Shown in pieces: positions 11,818 to 24,000 of a stretch of 64,000 nucleotides of DNA. The notes under the pieces are model-generated. The model was not told the origin of the DNA. It worked only from the letters and a program-made list of their open reading frames with translations, and did not search any database. The translations under genes and the position numbers were made by a program. This stretch comes from Glandiceps talaboti (taxonomy: Eukaryota > Hemichordata > Enteropneusta > Spengelidae): NCBI RefSeq assembly GCF_964340395.1, contig NC_135564.1:23665387-23729386 (forward strand), read 5' to 3'. The number at the start of each line of letters is the position of its first letter. Positions within the stretch are counted from its first letter, which is position 1.

Positions 11818-13012
11818 GTGTGTGTGTGTGTGTGGATGTGTGTGTAAACAACTTAAAGTCAAAAACCGCTGAACCGATTGCCACGATATTTGGTGGGTCC
11901 ATTACCTTGGGTGTCTAGTTGGGAAATTGTTCAAATCAAAATGATCGCATCACAGGTGTGTGATTTGGGTCAAAAAATGTGATTTTTGGTCAAAAAACTT
12001 AAACTCAGAAACTACTGGGCAGATTGGTATGAAATTTGGTGGGAACATTCTTAAGGGGGTGTAAAGTAAGATTTGTTCATGACGGGATGATTCCATCAGT
12101 GATATGCAAATTAGGGCTAAAAATGTGTCTTTTTGGTTAAAAATCTATAATTCCAAAACTACTGAGCAGATTGGGATGAAATTTAATGGGAATGTATCTA
12201 GGGATGTATGGACAAAGAAATATTAAGCATACCATGATTCCATGAGTGATATGCAAATTAGGTGTAAAAATGTTCATTTTTGGTCAAAAACTTATATCTC
12301 AAAAAGTACTTGGTCACCGAGTCTGAAACTTGGTGAGATGTTATTCTTCAAAACATTTTGACAAAATTGGCCCTAGCGACCATGACCACGCCCTTAGCAA
12401 CAACCAAATGGCAGTATATTTTGGTCAAATAACAACATCATCTGGTAGGCCAATGAGTAATCATTCAAAAAATGTATGCAAATATTGTAGCAACCATGAC
12501 CACGCCCATAGCAACAGCCAAAACTGTCGTGTATTTCACAAAGATAACAACAGGGATTAATAGACAATTGAATAAATGTTCAAAAAATATATGTAAAATT
12601 GCCTAGCAACAAGACCACGCCCATAGCAGCAGCCAAATAATCATGTATATTGCAAAGATAACAACAGGAATAGAAAGACAAATGAATAAACATTCAAAAA
12701 ATGTATGCAAATGTGCCTAGCAACAAGACCACCCCCATAGCAACAGCCAAATGATCACATATATTGCAAAGATAACAATTGGGATTAATAGACAATTGAA
12801 TAAACATTCAAAAAATATATCTAAATATGCCTAGCAACAAGACCATGTCCATAGCAACAGCCGAATGATAGCATATATCATAAAGATAGCAACATTGTTG
12901 GCTAGGCAACTGGATAGTCATTCAGCAAATGAACACCTATTGTTAGCATGGACTACCATATGGATAAACATTTTTAAAAACTGTACAGTTGTGCTACAAC
13001 GCCATTGGCGGG
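11737..13012 (+). mobile_element. H2 element, copy a (Helentron/HINE-like)
   Basis: It starts T|TAGCACAACTGAAC with an imperfect hairpin (AGCACAACTGAAC pairing with GTTCAGTAGTGCT). A (CTGT)n then (GT)n microsatellite follows (11785-11845), and then core units. The first unit type carries 'ttggtgggaacattctta' phrases; the second, of about 120 bp, is repeated several times with 'accacgcccatagcaac'. The starting TAGCACAACTG returns inverted as CAGTTGTGCTA at 12987-12997, followed by the hairpin CGCC-ATT-GGCG at 13000-13010. The grammar matches H1 although the sequence does not. No protein. Confidence 0.7.
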
Positions 13013-13095
13013 TTTTATTTTTTTGCAGGACTCTACATTAACAATTTTACTAGTCCTGTGGGATACTGAGTTTTTTTACTCCAGTGTGGAACCCT
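13013..13095 (-). mobile_element. fragment of the second hAT-like MITE
   Basis: Its reverse complement matches the left end of the element at 14533-16248: 'gttccacactggagtaaaa', then a 'cccacaggactagtaaaat' phrase. Only about 80 bp of one terminus are present. Confidence 0.65.
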
Positions 13096-13098
13096 AAT

Positions 13099-13560
13099 TT
13101 CTCATGACAATCAAGTTTGTTTTATATTTGAAAGACTCTTGTACTGAGCTTAGGATACATGTACTCTTGTCGGTATATCTACATTGTTATTAATAAGCTT
13201 AGAAATAGATTTGCTCATCCCTTATCAAATTTAACTGTGAAACAAAATTTATGTATCCCATTGTAATATTGTGTCATTCATTCATATGATAAAGAGTTGC
13301 AGAATAACTGGATTCTTGCCAGGAATAGAGAAAACAAACAAATAAATTTACAAAATAAAAACAGATGTGTATACAGTGCAGAGATTGGTCAGTGGTATTG
13401 CTCAATGAAATCTTTTGACAGCTTAATCCTCTTTCTATATAAGGTGTTCTTGTGTACAAACAAATACCCTCTGGGGAGAAACTGGATTAAAAGATGTAAA
13501 TTCCTATTTTAGCATCTACATGTACAATAAAAATACAAAGTAAACCGGCAAATTTTGTTT
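13099..13560 (+). repeat. R6 duplicated segment, copy 2 (uninterrupted)
   Basis: Paralogue of 10122-11575 without its two insertions. The continuous sequence at 13271-13284 and at 13458-13468 gives the pre-integration states for an H1 element and a Tc1/mariner-like MITE. No gene is recognised. Confidence 0.75.
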
Positions 13561-13861
13561 AGTATGATAGAGTCAAGATTTTGATGGAGTAAGTAGTTTA
13601 ATATAATAATAATAATTTTGTGTCTTTTTAACTTTTTGGGGTAAATATTTGATCACAACTGTAGGGCCCATTAAAATTCCTATACGGCCAATTTATTTTT
13701 GCTGGAATGGGGCCATTTTCACATTGGTATGTTTTGACTTCCCAATCACTGGTGGTACATACATTATGGACCATATCCAGATAACTTTGTTTCACAATGT
13801 ATGTAATCAATATGATGAAATGGCAGCCCAGTTTTGTGGTTAAAAATCAATATTTACTACC
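13561..13861. other. no gene recognised
   Basis: AT-rich spacer. No motif is recognised. Confidence 0.4.
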
Positions 13862-13972
13862 TAACTCAAAAAATTATACATAGAGACTCTATTTTACCCC
13901 ATACTAATTTATTATCATTCATGAGCAAATTTTCTTTTCAGACATTGACCTTGACCATCAGGGTAGACTATC
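13862..13972 (+). repeat. H3 core-unit remnant
   Basis: Contains 'cattgaccttgaccatcagg' preceded by 'acatagagactc', the same phrase order as the units at 55380-56000 and 61140-61250. It is a fragment of the H3 family core. Confidence 0.5.
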
Positions 13973-13975
13973 AAA

Positions 13976-14252
13976 ATATGGATTTATGAATTGGGTTCCG
14001 CCTGTCCGTGTGTCCGTCCCTCCGTCTGTCTGTCCGTCCCTCCGTCCGTCCGTCCAGAGCCATTTCTTGGAGATGCCTGGACCGATTTTTTTCACACTTG
14101 GTACAGGGGTAACATACAAATGCATACATATGCACATCAATTTGTTTCATGATACGATCCAATATGGCCACCTAGCAGCCATTTTGTTTGCAAATTTTGC
14201 AATTTTGTAGGTGTAGTTTTCATGTCCAAAGCCATAACTCAGACATGCTTGA
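13976..14252 (+). mobile_element. H1 element, copy 3 (truncated at both ends)
   Basis: Begins inside the H1 head ('atgaattgggttccgcctgt'), so the 5' hairpin is missing. It keeps the CCGT microsatellite and the 'cttggagatgcctggaccga' segment, and stops after 'acatgcttgaacag' where a C-run begins. Confidence 0.7.
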
Positions 14253-14532
14253 ACAGGAGACCCCCCCCCCCACCAAGTTCACGCATAATATATCCCACTA
14301 TATGCGATCTGTACTGTATCTGTACTGACAGGAGGGGTAGAGGTAAACTATCTTCTGTATTTTTCATTCAGCATCATAGGAGCATACTAATACATTTTTC
14401 TGATTGCTAGAACACATCTTTACAGAAAGTATGCTTTCTTTGAATAAGTACAGCTTGTAATGTTGACATACATGCCAAAGATATCCGAATTAATTAAAAT
14501 GTCCTGAGATTGCTGAAGGTAAATGGGGTAAG

Positions 14533-16248
14533 CAGGGTTCGACACTGGAGTAAAAAACTCACTATCCCACAGGACTAGTAAAATTGATAATGCAGTAGTC
14601 CTGCAAAAAATTTGGTGGTCCTGTCTTTGAGTGCTTTCACTTGTTCTCTTGGACTCTTCATCTCTCTTAGTTTTTGCTCTACTTCTAATTCACTTTTCCA
14701 AACCCCATATTTATTTCAAACCCTGTGTTCTAATTGAACTGTCTATTTCTTTGTAGTTGTTTGTGCATCACCAACTCCTTACTGTAATTTTATTCTCTTT
14801 TTTATGTTTTGGAACTTCTTCTCTTTTTTTGTTGCTTTCTGTGAGTAGTTTTGTCTTAATTGGAGGGGGGGGGGGGAGTATGTTATGTGGTCTTATTTCT
14901 AGCTTAAATACTACATAACATTTCTGGTACACATTGATCTAACTATTGCATTTTTAAAAGACAAAAAATTACCTTCCCATGGAGCAAGTCTTTATAGTGT
15001 TGTCCTTAGTGCATATTAGAATGTATTTACAACATAAAAATAAATAAATTTGAAGGTTACCAGCAGTTACAGCAAAATTTTGTTACTAATTACATGTACA
15101 AGTCACCTCGTCTATTTTCGTGTCCATATACTTCCGGGTTGACACAAACGTTAAACGTGATATAGTCGGCCCTATAATTACTAAGAAATGACAAAACCGT
15201 TCGCAAAATGAAGTTCAGAATTTTAATTTTTCAAACTGAATATCAATATCCACTACACAATAACTGGTTTCGTGTATTAAGAAATTTCCCCCAAAACACG
15301 ACCTCGCAACATGGAGCATGGAATCGTGTCACTGTTACTCGCTAAGTTAGCAGTACTACTACCATGGTTTCATTGGAGGCTGTAAGTTATACCGGTAAAA
15401 ATTACGATCATCACATCATGTAGGAAGTACAAAAACATAGAACACGTTGTTTTCTTGCTGATTAAACTCACTGAAATAACAACACGATCAAATTGTGTCT
15501 TCGATTTTGACAGCCACCATTGTTATGATTGAGCTTCACGTAGTTCCGTTGAACGCAGCCGGGCGAACGCTGACATTCAATTTGTACAGTGAGCTCGTCA
15601 ATAACCTACCGAATAATTAACTCAGAAATGTAGTTTAAATACTAACTGATCTAAAAATTACTGTTAGGAAAGACTACGTGTCGGTACATTAAATACGAAA
15701 TCACGCGACAAAGATTTCAACCTTACTAATTTACTTGTTACAGTGTAGATGCCAGACTTACCCGTATTATACACATATCATCGTACAACTAATTTTATTG
15801 GCTATAATATTAGCTACATTTGAAAGGTCTCACTTGATTGGCTCACCCTTCGCTATTCCTGTTTTCAAGAGACACCCCACCAGAATCAAGGGCCACGTTG
15901 TACAACAATGGCGTGAGATCGCCTGTTGGGCGACTTTCCCACCGGGCGTGCTTTTTCGAAAACTACACAACATAAGCTTTTATGACTCGAAATCATAGAA
16001 AATCTACCCCGTTTCCAAACTAATCATAATTTTATCGTGAATAGACATCCGGAATTGGTCAAAATAGCAAATTAAAAATCAAATGAATTTTACTATGACC
16101 GTGAATTCATATATATAATTCAAATATACCTATTGAAAAGTCACTATCCCGTCGGACTACCTGCAATGGGCATTTCAGTAACTTTTACTGGTCCTTACAG
16201 AAAGTTACTAGACTCGGGATAGCGGGCCAGCGTGTATGTCGAACCCTG
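14533..16248 (+). mobile_element. hAT-like MITE with GTAAG duplication (1.7 kb)
   Basis: Perfect 12-bp ends CAGGGTTCGACA (14533-14544) and TGTCGAACCCTG (16237-16248) are flanked by GTAAG on both sides (14528-14532 and 16249-16253). A second inner inverted motif, CTATCCC with ACTAGT/ACTAGA, lies on both sides. CAGGG termini suggest hAT. The 5-bp duplication matches the other hAT-like element in this window and not the usual 8 bp. No transposase frame is seen. A C-rich to G-rich tract lies near 14865. Confidence 0.75.
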
Positions 16249-16253
16249 GTAAG

Positions 16254-17099
16254 GGTAAGATGTCTTATGTGCTTAGTACACAACACCTACATATGTAATC
16301 AATACAGTAATATGGTTTTGTGATTGTTAGAATATATTAGTTTTCTATTTTGAATATTTAGCAAAATATGTGAAAATAAATACCAAAAATATCTGGAAGC
16401 TTTAATTTGCCGATTCCTGAAAATTCGACATTTTTTCCGGAAAATGACACAAAGTTTCCATTCTTTGTTAAACAACCATCATAGATGACGTACTCCTTGC
16501 TATTTGGGAGCAGTTAGTGCATCATAATTTTCACTGTTAGCATTTTGTTTCTCATTCAGTAGACTCCAATAAATAAAAAAATACCTATGTTGGAGGTTTG
16601 TGGGGAGGGGGGGGGGGTGCATGGTTAGTGACGTCATTAGCCGCCATATTGGAAAATGCATGTTTTTCAGTCACTCGAAATTTCACGATGTACAATGTAA
16701 AACGTAAAACTACAAACTACAAAGTGTTTCAGAGTAAAATTGAACACAAAGCTGATGATTGGGAATTATATCGCTACTTTATCTAAAGGGATATTGGTGT
16801 ATTACAGTCTTTTGACAGTTCTTTGGAAACAAATGGATGTGTACTTTATGATGTCAATCATGTCAATGGCATTGAATATGTTTGTCATGCTTGTCGTTAC
16901 GGAATCCTGTCAGCTTGTAGGTATGAAATATGTTTATTATTTTGAGTCACACCTTGTGTTAGGATTAAAACCAACTAAAAGTCATAATTAGAACCGTTTT
17001 TAGATGTCGTTCAACAGTGTATTAGCACGTACGTAAACATCTCTTAAAACATTGAGTAGTGGGCTGTCTCCCAACAAACGCAGGCTGAACACATCAAAG
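16254..17099. other. no gene recognised
   Basis: Intronic or upstream spacer with a G-run near 16602. Open frames at 16598-16991 carry no recognisable domain. Confidence 0.4.
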
Positions 17100-17203
17100 T
17101 TCTGAGCAGCTTGTATGTAAATTTAAAGGGGCGGCAGCAAATTTAATGGGTTGGCAACAAAATTTAATTGGACGACCCTTTATGGGGCCCGTGGAGAACA
17201 CTG
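17100..17203 (-). repeat. possible hAT-like MITE terminus fragment
   Basis: Ends with GGAGAACACTG at 17193-17203, the same terminal motif as the right end of the element at 1679-3982. The inner sequence is too short to confirm. Confidence 0.3.
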
Positions 17204-17665
17204 CCATGCCAGTATATTTTGTGAAAATAACATCAACTTGTAAGCAATTGAGTAAACTATCCCTCGCAACCATGACTACACCCATAGCAACAGCCAAACA
17301 AAGGTGTATTTAACAATTTTAGATAACATTATCAGGGATCATTAGACAAGTGAGCAAACATTAAAAAAGTGTATGTTAATATGCCTAGCAACAAGCCCAT
17401 GCCCAGAGCAACAGTGAAATGATCACATGTATTGCAAAGGTAGCAGGGATTAATTGACAAATTAAAACATTCAAGAAATGTATGCAAATATACTTAGCAA
17501 CAAGACCACATCCATGATTCTAGGACAACTGGATAACCTGGAACTGGATAACCATTTAGTAAATGAACACCTTTACCCAGCATGGATCAGCATGTGGGTA
17601 AACTTTTTTAAAAAAAACTGTACAGTTGTGCTGCAACGCCATTGGTGCTATTTTTATAGTATATT
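17204..17665 (+). mobile_element. H2 element, copy b (5'-truncated)
   Basis: Contains three to four H2 core units ('cacccatagcaacagccaaa' and relatives) and the H2 tail 'cagttgtgctgcaacgccat', followed by T-rich DNA. The head hairpin and microsatellite are missing. It ends about 30 bp before the acceptor of the first netrin-receptor exon. Confidence 0.65.
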
Positions 17666-17696
17666 TAGATAACATTACCTTTTATTCCTGTTTCAG

Positions 17697-17799
17697 CTTT
17701 AGGCAGATTTGAAGAGGAACCACGTTCTACCTCTGTGTATTTTGGGGACACAGCAATATTTAGATGTAGAGTAGATGCAGTTCCCCCAGTAAAGATAAG
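17697..17799 (+). CDS. DCC/NEO1: DCC/neogenin homologue exon: first half of Ig domain 2
   Basis: The exon lies between a good acceptor (tttattcctgtttcag) and donor (ataag|gtaagt). It carries 2 bases that finish a codon, 33 codons, and 2 bases of the next: entry phase 1, exit phase 2. The peptide starts LGRFEEEPRSTSVYFGDTAI and includes FRCR, the first Ig disulfide Cys with its A-B strands. It ends PPVKIR just before the core Trp, which comes with the next exon. The arrangement matches Ig2 of DCC/neogenin netrin receptors (RF--EP-S--V-FGDTA---C-V---P-P-I-W). In the protein this is the extracellular N-terminal horseshoe. Ig1 and the signal peptide exons are not in the window. A different Ig-superfamily protein is unlikely given the diagnostic exon at 57329. 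Confidence 0.85.
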
Positions 17800-18254
17800 G
17801 TAAGTCTTAACTCAGACACAGACAGCCATGAACTAATCAGTAAAAAGGCTTGAGATGTAAAAATTAAGGAGAGAGTTTTTTATGGCTGTGGACGTTGAAG
17901 TGGATGAATCTGGTTGCTTACAGTGTGTGAACTTTAGGGAAAATGACTACTGGTCATAAGGACTGATATGTAGCAAATGCTGCTGGTCCTTAAAGTGTAC
18001 ATGCAAAGGTTGATAATTTTTTTCGTAACTATGTTTATTTTGCCATGAAAAGAAATGAAATTGCATTCATACCTCTAAATATTATGCGCATTGGCAAGAA
18101 ATTCGCAAAAATACTTGCCCCCTTAATCCCCTGTGCTTCAACTAACTTTGGCACCTCAGCCAGCGCACGAAAGATGTTGAGGTCCCACATATTACAAAAG
18201 CCTTCTAAGCCTTTGTGTAATGTTTACTTATGAATTACTAATTAAGCTTGCCAT

Positions 18255-19640
18255 AGAGTATTATTTTAACATTTAACATTTAACATTTATTTCATTTCTA
18301 AAGCGCTTCCTCTATTTAAAAGAAAATATTCAAAAGCGCTGCACAATAAGTTAAAAGAGAAATTTGATAAGTTAAAAGAGAAATACTGTAAAAAAAAAAA
18401 TAATAGTAATAATAATACACATCAATAGCATATTAAAACCATTCCTAAAAGTGTTTAAAACACAAACATGGCTAAAATCAACAGTTACAAGTTGTAAGAA
18501 ACTTTAAAGAGGTATGTCTTCAACCCTCTTTTAAATTGTTCCATTTCATCTAAACATTTCAACTCTTGTGGAATGGAATTCCATAGTCTCGGACCACATA
18601 CGGCAAAAGCCCTATCATTTAATTTATTATAAGACCGTGGAACTACGAGATTGTGACTGCTATTTGTTCTTAGGTTATAATTGGAGTTGCAAACCCCCTC
18701 AAGCATATCTGCAATGTACACAGGAGCCTTGCCGTTCAGAGCTTTATAAACAAGCAAAATGATTTTGAATTCCACTCTCGCCTTAACAGGAAGCCAATGC
18801 AACTCAATTAGTGATTGGGATACGCTATCAAATTTCCTCAAGCCTTTAATAACGCATACTGCTCTATTCTGTAGACATTGTAGTTTGTCAAATAAGTACG
18901 CTGGCATACCATACAACATTACATTTGCGTAATCCAGGTGGGAGCTGATCAGTGAGTGAACTAATATTTCAGTTGCACTTTGATTGAGATATTTACGTAT
19001 TCGACGTAAATTGTACAAATTGTGATTGACCCGTTTAGACACTTGGTTTACATGATGATCCATGGATAACTTAGAATCCAACCAACCGCCAAGGTTACGA
19101 ATATTATCAACTATTTTGATTCTATCATTTCCTATAGTGACATGATCAAAACTAACTTTAGCAAGTTGTTGCCTGGTTCCAAAGAGTATAACCTCTGTTT
19201 TACTTTCGTTAAGTTTCAATCTATACTTCAACATCCATGTTTGAATATCAGTAATGCACTTCTCTAAACAATTAACAATATTATTTTGACTATCTGCCCG
19301 AGGTGTGAACACTTTTAGTAGCTGCGTATCATCAGCGTACCCATAGGAAGTAATCATATGGTTATTGATAGCATTAAATAAAGAGCTGGAGTAAGCTGTG
19401 AAAAGCACTGGTCCAAGGCAGGATCCCTGTGCAACACCAAACTTGAGACTAGCACTGTCAGATAAACTTCCAGAAACTGAAACACGTTGAGATCTATTAG
19501 CAAGATATGAAGCAAGCCAATTCAGCGATGTTCTATGAAGTCCAAAGTCATTCTCCATTGTCTTTAGTAACATACTGCGCTGAGGTCAAGTAACACCAAC
19601 AACGCCACCTGCTGACGGCCCATACACTGAAATATTTCAG
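18255..19640 (-). mobile_element. 5'-truncated CR1-type non-LTR retrotransposon
   Basis: It runs on the minus strand. The 3' end is marked by a TAAATGT-type short tandem repeat near 18265-18290, and the 5' end is lost inside the reverse transcriptase fingers near 19640. An AAAGCGCTT-like motif and A-rich DNA lie between the stop codon and the tail. It is nested inside the composite element, so it inserted after that element arrived. Confidence 0.8.
18485..19573 (-). pseudogene. reverse transcriptase C-terminal part of CR1-type element
   Basis: A 362-residue frame covers the palm, thumb and C-terminal region of a non-LTR reverse transcriptase. Visible motifs are LNWLASYLANRSQRV, GVAQGSCLGPVLF (motif 4 region), GYADDTQLL (catalytic YADD), LNESKTEVILFG, NLGGWLDSKL, IELHWLPVKARVEFKI and AVCGPRLWNSIP. 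Upstream of its first Met another frame reads GRQQVALLVLLDLSA and then breaks. The expected AFDT part of the catalytic DLSAAFDT motif has been deleted with a frameshift, so the enzyme is dead. Membership of the CR1/L2/Jockey group is clear; the exact clade needs a tree. Confidence 0.85.
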
Positions 19641-21070
19641 ATGTAACTTTACAAAGAACAGTTTCAGTACTATGAAATTATCTGTTCAACTGTACATATC
19701 CCCTCCACTGTCTATGGTCTTCTGGCAACAATGGTTCCTCGGTGTTTTGTGGGCAGCACCCACAGTTAAACGATCACCCTACACACATTTCCGAGTGACA
19801 TAACTGAGTATATAACGGGTGAAGGCAGTTGAAACCATGTGTAAAAACTGGACAGTGACGCCATACAGTGAAAGCCGGTAAATGCAAATAAATCCGCAAC
19901 GTAAGACATGTCTACCCATCAAAAACTCAGACATCGAGAAAACAAAAATGGTCGGAGACAATGGTACGCAATACACCATAGTATGGTCGGCATCAGTGAA
20001 CACGGGCCGTGCTTTGAAAGAAGACGAAACCACTTCATGTCATTATGAGTATGGTAATGAATGCAGTAAAAAAACGAAATAAAGTGTGTGTACACATAGT
20101 TTTCAAGCGGGATAGCTATCCAGCAAAACGTTCTGCTCTAACGAATTTGTGGGTCTACTTTCGCAAAGATTTTGAATGGTCATAGAATGTACTATTACGA
20201 CACATGCTACATCTGAATAACTTGAGAGAATATTATGGGGAACTCGTTGTGTTGTTTTGTGTTGTGTTGTGTTGTGTGTTGTGTTGTGTTGTGTTGTGTT
20301 GTGTTGTGTTGTGTTGTGTTGTGTTGTCATCTCGTGAAACCATTTTCATCCGATCTCTGTATGATTGATGGGTACGGAAATATTAGATAATTTTCGTTTC
20401 GATTAGATTGTCTATGGGAGCTGTTTTCCACCCATTGAATAGTTATGTCAACAAAGGACGTTGATAACAACCTTCACTTTATGTAAACAATACGGCTTCA
20501 CTAGGACGTAAACAATACGGTGGATGGTCCATGTTGCGGTATAAGACAGCAAGGCATAGTCAGAAAACAAGCACTAAACTTGCATGATGGATATTTAAAC
20601 ACAGGTATACTATTACACATAATGTGTACTAGCCATGACTACATTTTTCTGTGAAATTACATGTACATCGAAAAAACCCTTATAAAGCAGTGTCATTCAG
20701 GCTCTGTGTGGTGGACCACTACTTCCTCACTCATTCACTGCCAGAGGAACTATCGTTACTGCTAGCGGTCGGTTAGAATGAATATGACTGAATCACACCA
20801 TCAAGTGTTAAAGCCAGGGTGTTTTGCTCTACGCTTGAAGAATCTGATCAATATTCAACATCAGGTTTTGGAGAAAACGGGTTGTGAAGTTGACCTTCTG
20901 GTTCGACCACAATGGCTTTGCATGTAAAGATACACTGACGAATGCGTTTGTGTTCCTGAAGTGACGTCATAAAGTTCCAAATGCTGTCCTATCCAGATGC
21001 AAATGAAAGGTATTACCTGAAGGTGCCCTGTGGCTGAGCCGAGAGTGCCTCATTTTTCACGCAATTTCTC
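19641..21070 (-). repeat. internal sequence of the composite element
   Basis: Reverse-complement similarity to 31105-31680 (for example 'gtcggagacaat', 'gaaagaagacgaaacc' and the 'tgtggctg' phrase near 21030) and to 2480-2830 marks this as native sequence of the composite. It contains a (GTTGT)n microsatellite at 20245-20330. No gene. Confidence 0.6.
20245..20330 (+). repeat. GTTGT pentanucleotide microsatellite
   Basis: About 16 units of a GTTGT repeat with minor interruptions. Confidence 0.9.
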
Positions 21071-21074
21071 GTGT

Positions 21075-24000
21075 TAGAATGATATAATAATAATAAATAC
21101 TTAATTGATCCCACATGGGGAAATTGGGACACTGCCAGCAGTAGAACAATTCACAAAATACAAAATGATACAATTATTACAGATACACAACAAGATACAC
21201 ATACATGTAATGTTAAATTTAAATAGCTACAATAATTCAAAGCTCAAACCCATAAGATCACTGCACTGCAGCTCAACACTGGTCATTAAAAATTCTTATT
21301 GCCTGTGGTAAAAAAGAATTCCTGAAGCGCTCAGTTACAATCTTTGGTAAATTAAATCGTTTGCTAAAAGTGCTCTTACATTTACAAAAAGTGGAATACA
21401 AAGGATGACGGTCATTCTCTAGAATTGTTAACAGCTTTTTCAAAACTCTCTTATTGTATATCTCCTCGAATTTCTCTTGTCTTTTGCCTATAACAGAACC
21501 CGCTCTCTTAACAATTTTATCTATGCCACCTTTCAATTGTTTATTCAAATTCCCTCCCCAACACACAACACCAAAAAACAAGACACTGCCCACAACAGAT
21601 GTGTAGAAATTACTCAGAAAGTCACGACTGATGTCAAAGGATCGCAATTTACGAAGGCAGTACATACGGGAGTTACATTTTTTGAACAGATTTTCAGTGT
21701 TTTCTCTCCAATTTAGTTTTCCATCAATCCCCATACCAAGATACTTATATGAACGAACCATCTCAACCTCTTTATCATTGATATAAATAGGTGTAATTGC
21801 TGTTGACTTTTTCCTAAAATTTATAACCAGCTCCTTACACTTGCTAACATTCAAATACAGAAAATTTCTGTCACACCATTGGACAAAATTATCGACTTCC
21901 TTTCTATACATGGTATCATCGTCATTCTGAATAAACCCAGTCAAAGCTGAGTCATCTGCAAATTTCTGAAGAGAACAGGTGTCATCGGCATGGCGGCAAT
22001 CCGCTGTATACAATGAAAATAAAAATGGGGAAAGCACAGTGCCTTGAGGCACACCTGTATCTGTGTGTAAATTACCTGAAACTAGATTCTGTACATGGAC
22101 AAACTGTGGGCGGCCTGTCAAGTAATTAATAATCCATAGAATGGTGGATGGATTAACGGACATTTTCGTTAATTTTTCTGCTAGGAGATGGGGCTGGATT
22201 GTGTTAAATGCACTACTAAAGTCAAAGAACATTATTCGAACCACACTACCTTTCTTTTCCAAATGGGAATAGACTTTGTGTAAAAGATGCAAAATTGCGT
22301 CTTCCACGCCAATCCGTTCCTGATAGGCAAACTGAAGAGGGTCTAAAAAATCTATGACTTGAGATCTTATACTAGGCAAAACACAACGCTCAAACACTTT
22401 CATAACCTGGGAAGTCAGCGCTACTGGTCTTAGGTCATTCAATGTGGAAACATTAGGTCTCTTGGGTACCGGTACGATGCACGACCTTTTCCAAATATTT
22501 GGAACATAACAAGTATCTAATGATGATGTAAATAGCCTACAGAGAACAGATGACAGCTGATCAGCGCACAATTTTAGTACTCGTGCGGAGACACCATCAG
22601 GACCCGAAGCTTTGTTAACTTTCAGTCGCTTCATTTGACGCTTCACATCTTCAGTACTGATAGTAATTCTAGAGCTATTCCCATCGGTCGCCTTATGAAG
22701 TCGCCTACATATAGAGTCTCGATCGTGTGAAAAATTGTGACAGTCAAACCTGGCATAGAAATCATTTAGCTCATCTGCATATTTTTGCCCTTTCACTTCA
22801 ATTTGATTACCAGACCCTCCCTTCCCTTTATATCCAGAAATTAACTTCATGCCATCCCAGACTGCTTTCATATTAGTGGTTTCTAACTTTTGTTCTAATT
22901 TCCTCTTATATGCATCTTTTCCCCTCTTAATACAATATTTTAGTTCTTTCTGAATTTGCTTTATTTTCGCAACATCTCTCTCCCTAAAAGCCTGTTTTTT
23001 CCTATTGATGACATCTTTGATTTCCTTTGTTATCCATGGTTTGTTATTAGCAAAACACTAGACAGTTTTCATGGGAATTATATTATCAACACAGAAATTG
23101 ATGTAGTCAGACACAGTCACCACTTGTTCCTCGAGGTCGGTGCTAGAATCCACAAAGATGTTCCAATCCGTAGACTCAAAGCATCCACGAAGCTCCTCGC
23201 ATGCCTCATTTGTCCACTGTCTAATAGACTTTTCCTGTACTGGTTCACGGTGGACGATAGGTCTATAGTGTGGTAACATATGAACCAGATTATGATCAGA
23301 TTGTCCAAGTGGAGGTAATGACAGACTGATATATGCATTCTGTACGTTTGTGTAATACAGATCAAGTATTTGTTCGTTTCTCGTTGGACAGTCTATGTGT
23401 TGATAATAACCATGCAAAACGGAAGACAATGAACACCTGTTGAAGTCGCCCGTAATAATTTTCAACGCATCAGGCGACCCTGTCTGTAATTCGTTGATGA
23501 ATTTCGAAATTATATCAACAGGAGTAGCTGTGTCTTTGGAAGGTGGAATATAAACAACCATTAGTATAACATTAGAAAACTCGCGTGGTAAATAGTAAGG
23601 TCTTAAAGTTAATGCAATCAGTTCAATTTCAGGTGAGCAGAATCTCAGCTTCACTGATACATTATTTTCATGACACCACTTTTTGTTTACGTAGGCACAT
23701 ACACCTCCGCCTCTTTTCTTTCCACAATTCGTGTCCCTATCAGTCCTATAAACTGAGAAACCCTCCATCGAAATACAAGAGTTGGGAATATTGTCATTTA
23801 ACCAGGTCTCGGAGAAACACAACAGGCTGCACTCACGATATGACCGTTGATATCTTATGTTGGCTTGCAGTTCGTCAGTTTTATTATTGAGTGAGCGGAC
23901 GTTTCCAGTAATTACTGTTGGCAACACAGGTTTATATCCCTTCTTCCGATTCCTTTGACGAACGCCTCCTCTTCTCCCTCTTTTCCTTGGCTTCATTTCG

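Noticed and set aside
11705-11902. Minus-strand frame rich in THTH and TDRQ repeats
   Set aside because: It is the translation of the H2 microsatellite.
20103-20330. Minus-strand frame rich in TTQHN
   Set aside because: It is the translation of the GTTGT microsatellite.
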